NCBI GenBank assembly: GCA_937967875.1
Contig: CALBTQ010000146.1
Span: forward strand, 1 to 11,311
Reading direction: 5' to 3'
From: an uncultured Pseudomonadota bacterium
GTDB lineage: Bacteria > Lernaellota > Lernaellaia > Lernaellales > Lernaellaceae
DNA length: 11,311 nt
This document shows positions 8,188-11,311 of this stretch, in pieces. The position numbers and the translations under genes were made by a program. The notes beneath the pieces were generated by a model, which searched no databases, was not told the DNA's origin, and saw nothing but the letters and a program-made list of their open reading frames with translations. The first letter of the stretch is position 1. Each line of letters starts with the position of its first letter.

Positions 8188-9409
8188 AGGCGCGCGCCGT
8201 TTCCCACATCGTGTGAATGGTCAGCAGCAGCGCGCCGGAAATGCACATCACGCCGACCAAGTAGGGGTCGACCAGATCCAGCGGCAGCGTCGCGGTCAGC
8301 AGCAGGAAGCTGAGCAGGGCGACGATCCGCCGCAGGCTGAGTTCGGTTTTATCGGGCCGCAGCAGCAACAGCAGCGCCGGCACGGTCAACCAGTAATAAT
8401 GCAGCCAGACCAGCTCGCCCGAGAGCAGATAGATCAAGCAACCCAGGGCGAGCACCGCGACGACCCGCGCCGGATCGTCCGTGTGCTTGCGGCCCGCGTA
8501 CACGAAGCCCGCGCCCAGCAACGGCAGCGCGACGATCAGCACCGCGCGGGCGTCCACGTCGGCCAACTGGCGGATGAACATCGCCAGCGAGTAATTGCCC
8601 ATCTCGACCGTCAGGATTTCCGGCGGCATGTTGCGCAGGGCCGTCAGCCAGTCGAGCCAGCAATGCAGCGAGCCGAATAAAATTCCCGATGACGCGAGCG
8701 CCAGCAGCACGGCCAGGGCGCAGCCGATCAGGTTGCCGCCCAGGCGGCGCCAGTCGCGTGCGAAGAGCCACCACAGCACGAGCAACGCGCCGACGAACAG
8801 CAGATTCGGCTTGAACAAGATCGCGCATCCGAGCACCAGGCCCGAGAGCACGTCGCGCGTCGTCGAGGGCGCGCGGGCCAGCAACCAGGCCAGCAACGCC
8901 ACGTCCAGCAGTTGATACTGGTTGACGTTGGTCACGCGCATGTCCGACAGCAGCGGCTCGAACCAGCCGGTGAACACGACCATCAGCAGCAGCGTTTCGG
9001 GCAGCGCGAAGCCCAGCACGCGGCACAACAGCAGCAGCGCGATCACCGTGCACAGAATGGTGCTGAGCCGAAACATTTGAAAGGCCGTTTCGTAACGGCG
9101 GGAACCGAACGCGGCCAGAACGGTGTACAAAAACGGCGTCGAGTAGGTTTGCAGCACCGGGCGGTCGCGCGCGGCGGCGCGATGCCGCATAAACTCGGGC
9201 TGCGCGTTGCCGCGCCGGGCGATCTCCTGCGCCACCTTCAGCCGATCGTCCGCGCCGTAGATGTTCTCGACCGGCATCGTGCGTAGCGCCTGCCCCACCG
9301 CCCAGAATTGATAGAAGTCGATGCCCGTCGCCTTGTCGCCGTAGCGCCACATGTCCAGGACGCTGAACAGCGCCAGCATGGCCAGCAGAATGGTGGTCAG
9401 TTTTTTCAT
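8186..9409 (-). CDS. GT87 (DUF2029)-type polyprenyl-phosphate-dependent membrane glycosyltransferase
   Basis: The 407-residue product is an integral membrane protein with about 9-11 hydrophobic segments. It matches the DUF2029/GT87 family in length and motifs: G-I-D-F-Y-Q-F-W-A-V-G-Q-A-L at residues 29-42, where Asp31 in the first periplasmic loop is in the place of the catalytic Asp of GT-C enzymes, and I-L-F-K-P-N-L-L-F in the middle of the protein. Characterised relatives (PimE of mycobacteria) transfer mannose from polyprenyl-phosphate-mannose to glycolipids on the outer face of the inner membrane. Donor and acceptor here are unknown. The ATG at 9409 is the first in-frame start, but there is no clear Shine-Dalgarno site before it. 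The gene follows the Kelch gene on the same strand after 102 bases and may be read through from it. Its stop codon lies in the terminator T-run of the convergent candidate RNA. Confidence 0.85.
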   Translation of the reverse strand: MKKLTTILLAMLALFSVLDMWRYGDKATGIDFYQFWAVGQALRTMPVENIYGADDRLKVAQEIARRGNAQPEFMRHRAAARDRPVLQTYSTPFLYTVLAAFGSRRYETAFQMFRLSTILCTVIALLLLCRVLGFALPETLLLMVVFTGWFEPLLSDMRVTNVNQYQLLDVALLAWLLARAPSTTRDVLSGLVLGCAILFKPNLLFVGALLVLWWLFARDWRRLGGNLIGCALAVLLALASSGILFGSLHCWLDWLTALRNMPPEILTVEMGNYSLAMFIRQLADVDARAVLIVALPLLGAGFVYAGRKHTDDPARVVAVLALGCLIYLLSGELVWLHYYWLTVPALLLLLRPDKTELSLRRIVALLSFLLLTATLPLDLVDPYLVGVMCISGALLLTIHTMWETARA

Positions 9410-9490
9410 GGTTGCGCCATCGTAGCCGGATGCGCCGGGCCGGTCAAAAGAAAAGCGACGCCTTATTTAACGATTTGAAAATTGTCCGCG

Positions 9491-9510
9491 AAATTCCGCA
9501 TTCCGCATTC
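9491..9510. repeat. Post-stop repeat shared with the GH172 gene
   Basis: Just after the Kelch stop codon (9512-9514, minus strand) the plus strand reads two tandem copies of ATTCCGC (9493-9506) followed by ATTC. On the coding strand this is AATGCGGAATGCGGAATTT, matching the element at 3815-3833 beyond the GH172 stop. See the finding on the shared 3' module. Confidence 0.7.
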
Positions 9511-9511
9511 G

Positions 9512-10855
9512 TTAACATCCGCAGCCGTCGTCGTCATCGTCATCGCCGGTGGGCGTTTGATCGTCGTCGAGCGTCGTGTCATCGTCGTCATCCGGCGTCG
9601 TGTCGTCGTCGTCATCGGGTGTGGCGTCGTCATCGTCGGCAACGGACTCATCCTGCGTGAAGGCGTCGTCAAGACGACCCGTCTGGCCCAGCGAGCCGAC
9701 CAGCGCGAGACCGTACACGCCCGGCGGCAGATCGGCCGGAACGCTCGCGGTGAGCGTCGCGTCGTCCACGACGGTCAGATCGCCGAGCGGATATTGCGAC
9801 TTGGCCTGGTCGTACAGATAGCCGGTGAGGTTTTCCTCGAAGGTCGACGCACTGATCGTCAACGCCGCGCCCGGCGCGCCCGCCGCCGGCACGACCGCTT
9901 CGATAAACGGCACGCACACGTGCCACAAGTAGGTATCGGTCGTGCCGCCGCCCTCGTCGGACCACTCGCCGCCGGTCATGTACACGCCGTAACCCGGAAT
10001 GTACCCGCCGGCCACGCCGACGCGCCCCGGCGAGTACGCGGTGCCGACCTCGCCCCAGGCGCCGTCGTAGTATTGATCGTCGGTGACCAGTTCGTCCCAC
10101 ACGTCGCCCCCGGCCGCCAGCCACAACAGGCCGCCCGCCTCGGCCAGCAGCGGTCCGTGGCGCGGGCTGGGTTCGCTCAGGTCGGCGTAGGCGCCGGTCG
10201 CCGTGTCGTAGGCGTAGGTCGCGCTTTCCATCGGATAGCCGCCGGTGAGCACGATCTTGCCGTCGAGCAACGCCGCGTAGCCGAAGGCGACGCCTCCGGG
10301 CAGGTCGGCGATGGCGCTCCAAGCATCGGTCGTCGGATCGTACGCAAACGCCAGCAGGGAGAATTTCGTGCCCATCAGCGAGGGCTCCAGGCCGCCGAAG
10401 CAGTAGAGTTTGCCGTCGCCGCCGTCGGCGCAGACCATGCCGATCAACAGCGGGTCGCTCGCCGGATACGCCGCCACGCTCGACCACGAGCCGTAGAGCG
10501 TATCGTAGCGGTACACGTCGGTCTCGCGGCTGATCGGCCCCTCGCCGGCCACCGCGTACAGGTAGCCGTCGACGGCGGCGAAGCCGAAGTTGCTTTTCAC
10601 CGCCGGCATGTCAGGCAAGGCCGTCCAGTCGCCGGCGGCCGGATCGTAGACCTGCAAGTCGCCGCGGCTGGTCATCCCCGCCGTGCCGCCGTACAGATAC
10701 AGCAGGCCGTCATCGACCGCCGCCGCGTGTCGATAGCGATAGCCGGTGAAGTCGCCCTCGTACGTCCACCCGAAGTGGCAGTACTCGGCGCCGGTCGCTG
10801 CCGTAAAGAACAGCATCGCCAAGCCGATCGAAACGAATTGAATCATGCGTCGCAT
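9512..10855 (-). CDS. Secreted Kelch-repeat protein with IPT-like domain and Asp-rich GCGC tail
   Basis: The 447-residue product has a signal peptide (MRRMIQFVSIGLAMLFFTAA, probable cleavage after residue 23). Residues about 40-312 contain some six Kelch repeats with the double-Gly and spaced Tyr/Trp pattern, for example LYLYGGTAG then DLQVYDPAAGDWTALPDMP, and LYCFGGLEP then AFAYDPTTDAWSAIADLP; these should fold as a six-bladed propeller, usually a binding platform. Residues about 316-400 look like an IPT/TIG-type Ig-like domain (FIEAVVPAAGAPGAALTISAS). Residues 407-443 are an Asp-rich tail with a recurring T-T-P-D-D-D-D-D unit, ending G-C-G-C like the GH172-type protein. The ATG at 10855 is chosen because GGGGAG (10861-10866) lies 5 bases upstream and the signal peptide starts there; the frame stays open further upstream to about 11188 but that part is basic, unlike the rest, and overlaps the divergent gene. 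Probably surface-exposed; ligand unknown. Confidence 0.87.
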   Translation of the reverse strand: MRRMIQFVSIGLAMLFFTAATGAEYCHFGWTYEGDFTGYRYRHAAAVDDGLLYLYGGTAGMTSRGDLQVYDPAAGDWTALPDMPAVKSNFGFAAVDGYLYAVAGEGPISRETDVYRYDTLYGSWSSVAAYPASDPLLIGMVCADGGDGKLYCFGGLEPSLMGTKFSLLAFAYDPTTDAWSAIADLPGGVAFGYAALLDGKIVLTGGYPMESATYAYDTATGAYADLSEPSPRHGPLLAEAGGLLWLAAGGDVWDELVTDDQYYDGAWGEVGTAYSPGRVGVAGGYIPGYGVYMTGGEWSDEGGGTTDTYLWHVCVPFIEAVVPAAGAPGAALTISASTFEENLTGYLYDQAKSQYPLGDLTVVDDATLTASVPADLPPGVYGLALVGSLGQTGRLDDAFTQDESVADDDDATPDDDDDTTPDDDDDTTLDDDQTPTGDDDDDDGCGC

Positions 10856-10883
10856 GTGCGCTCCCCGTGTGGTGACGCCGCGC

Positions 10884-10911
10884 ATTGTAGCAAAGCCGCG
10901 GGAAATGAAAA
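10884..10911 (-). promoter_or_regulatory. Probable promoter of the Kelch gene
   Basis: On the minus strand, TTTTCA (10911-10906, 4 of 6 to the -35 consensus) is followed after 16 bases by TACAAT (10889-10884, 5 of 6), which is preceded by TGC and so is an extended -10. Transcription would start near 10877, giving a leader of about 20 bases before the ATG at 10855. Confidence 0.5.
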
Positions 10912-10972
10912 GCGGTGGATATCCTTCATAAAATATTTGCCGCCGCCCGCGAATCGCGGTATCGTTGACGCA

Positions 10973-11266
10973 ATGGATAATCGCAATTCGGAAGAAATCA
11001 ACACCGCGCCGCCGCCATCGTTTTACGGTCCGTGGGCCACGGCGGGCCTGACGGCGATGTTGTTCGCGCTCCCCAACCTGGTGTTCATTTTCATCATGGC
11101 GTTTCCATATTTTCTGGGTCATCACATCAAGTCCTATAATTCGTACATTTTCTTTCAACAGCACCGCGCGTTTTTTCAGGTCTTTCATCTCGGACTGAAC
11201 ACCTTCACGATTTTAGTGTTGGCTTGGTTGGTTCGACAGAAAGGTCAATCGCCGCGCGAATATCTG
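10973..11266 (+). CDS. N-terminal fragment of a probable CPBP-family intramembrane protease
   Basis: Ninety-eight residues are visible before the frame runs into the adapter. A short polar, proline-rich N-terminus (MDNRNSEEINTAPPPSFYGP) is followed by two membrane segments (about 21-48 and 66-88), then W-L-V-R-Q-K-G-Q-S-P-R-E-Y-L. This layout, ending in a P-R-E-Y-L motif after the second helix, is typical of the start of CPBP (CAAX protease and bacteriocin-processing, Abi) membrane metalloproteases. The catalytic EExxxR and HxxxN/H motifs would lie in the missing part, so the call cannot be proved here. The ATG at 10973 has no clear Shine-Dalgarno site. It is divergent from the Kelch gene, with 117 bases between the starts. 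Confidence 0.6.
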
Positions 11267-11311
11267 AGATCGGAAGAGCGTCGTGTAGGGAAAGAGTGTA
11301 GATCTCGGTGG
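11267..11311 (-). other. Illumina P5/Read 1 sequencing adapter, reverse complement (artefact)
   Basis: These 45 bases, beginning AGATCGGAAGAGCGTCGTGT, are the reverse complement of the adapter at 1-44 plus one more base. Together the two copies look like a 44-bp terminal inverted repeat, but both are library adapter. Confidence 0.98.

Noticed and set aside
9410..9420. Four-codon leader frame (MAQP) overlapping the glycosyltransferase start by ATGA
   Set aside because: No ribosome-binding site upstream; probably chance.
9527..9637. CRISPR-like or tandem DNA repeat array in the Asp-coding tracts
   Set aside because: The periodicity is that of GAC/GAT codons inside open frames, with no fixed repeat and spacer lengths.
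10856..11188. N-terminal extension of the Kelch protein
   Set aside because: The extension is basic, has no signal sequence, overlaps the divergent membrane-protease gene, and the GGGGAG site points to ATG at 10855.

Overview
The record is one DNA fragment of about 11.2 kb flanked by untrimmed Illumina P5/Read 1 adapter: positions 1-44 on the left, and the same adapter inverted at 11267-11311. The biological insert is 45-11266, and a gene is cut in frame at each end. The high GC, Shine-Dalgarno sites, signal peptides, lipoboxes and a putative outer-membrane barrel point to an uncultured, high-GC, Gram-negative bacterium. The poly-Asp surface proteins and ...GCGC C-termini recall deltaproteobacteria-like lineages (Myxococcota, Lernaellota and relatives). 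This is an impression; no rRNA or marker gene is present to settle it.

Layout from left to right: (1) 45-626 minus, N-terminal part of a secreted barrel-like protein. (2) 867-1472 plus, small acidic, probable lipoprotein of unknown function and much lower GC. (3) 1569-3812 plus, secreted GH172/DUF2961-type glycoside hydrolase with a bacterial Ig-like domain, poly-Asp tail and terminal GCGC. (4) 3815-3958, a cluster of palindromic repeats between convergent genes. (5) 3999-6146 minus, lipoprotein with a poly-Asp spacer and about 13 propeller-like repeats. (6) 6285-7745 plus, secreted lysyl-endopeptidase-like serine protease with a poly-Asp tail. (7) about 7805-8187, a candidate structured non-coding RNA with a good promoter, an anti-Shine-Dalgarno-like loop and a strong intrinsic terminator. 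(8) 8186-9409 minus, GT87/DUF2029-type membrane glycosyltransferase. (9) 9512-10855 minus, secreted Kelch plus IPT-like protein with poly-Asp tail and GCGC end. (10) 10973-11266 plus, N-terminus of a probable CPBP-family membrane protease.

The theme is a set of exported proteins carrying long runs of aspartate. Five of the six proteins with recognisable export signals have one. In two it follows the lipobox cysteine at the N-terminus; in three it sits just before a cysteine at the extreme C-terminus. The GH172 and Kelch genes also share DNA similarity that runs from the tail codons through the stop and about 20 bases into non-coding sequence, which suggests that the tail moves between genes as a 3' cassette. 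This, and the candidate RNA at 7805-8187, are the two observations most likely to be undescribed biology. The genes do not form one obvious operon; most have their own leader and many change strand.
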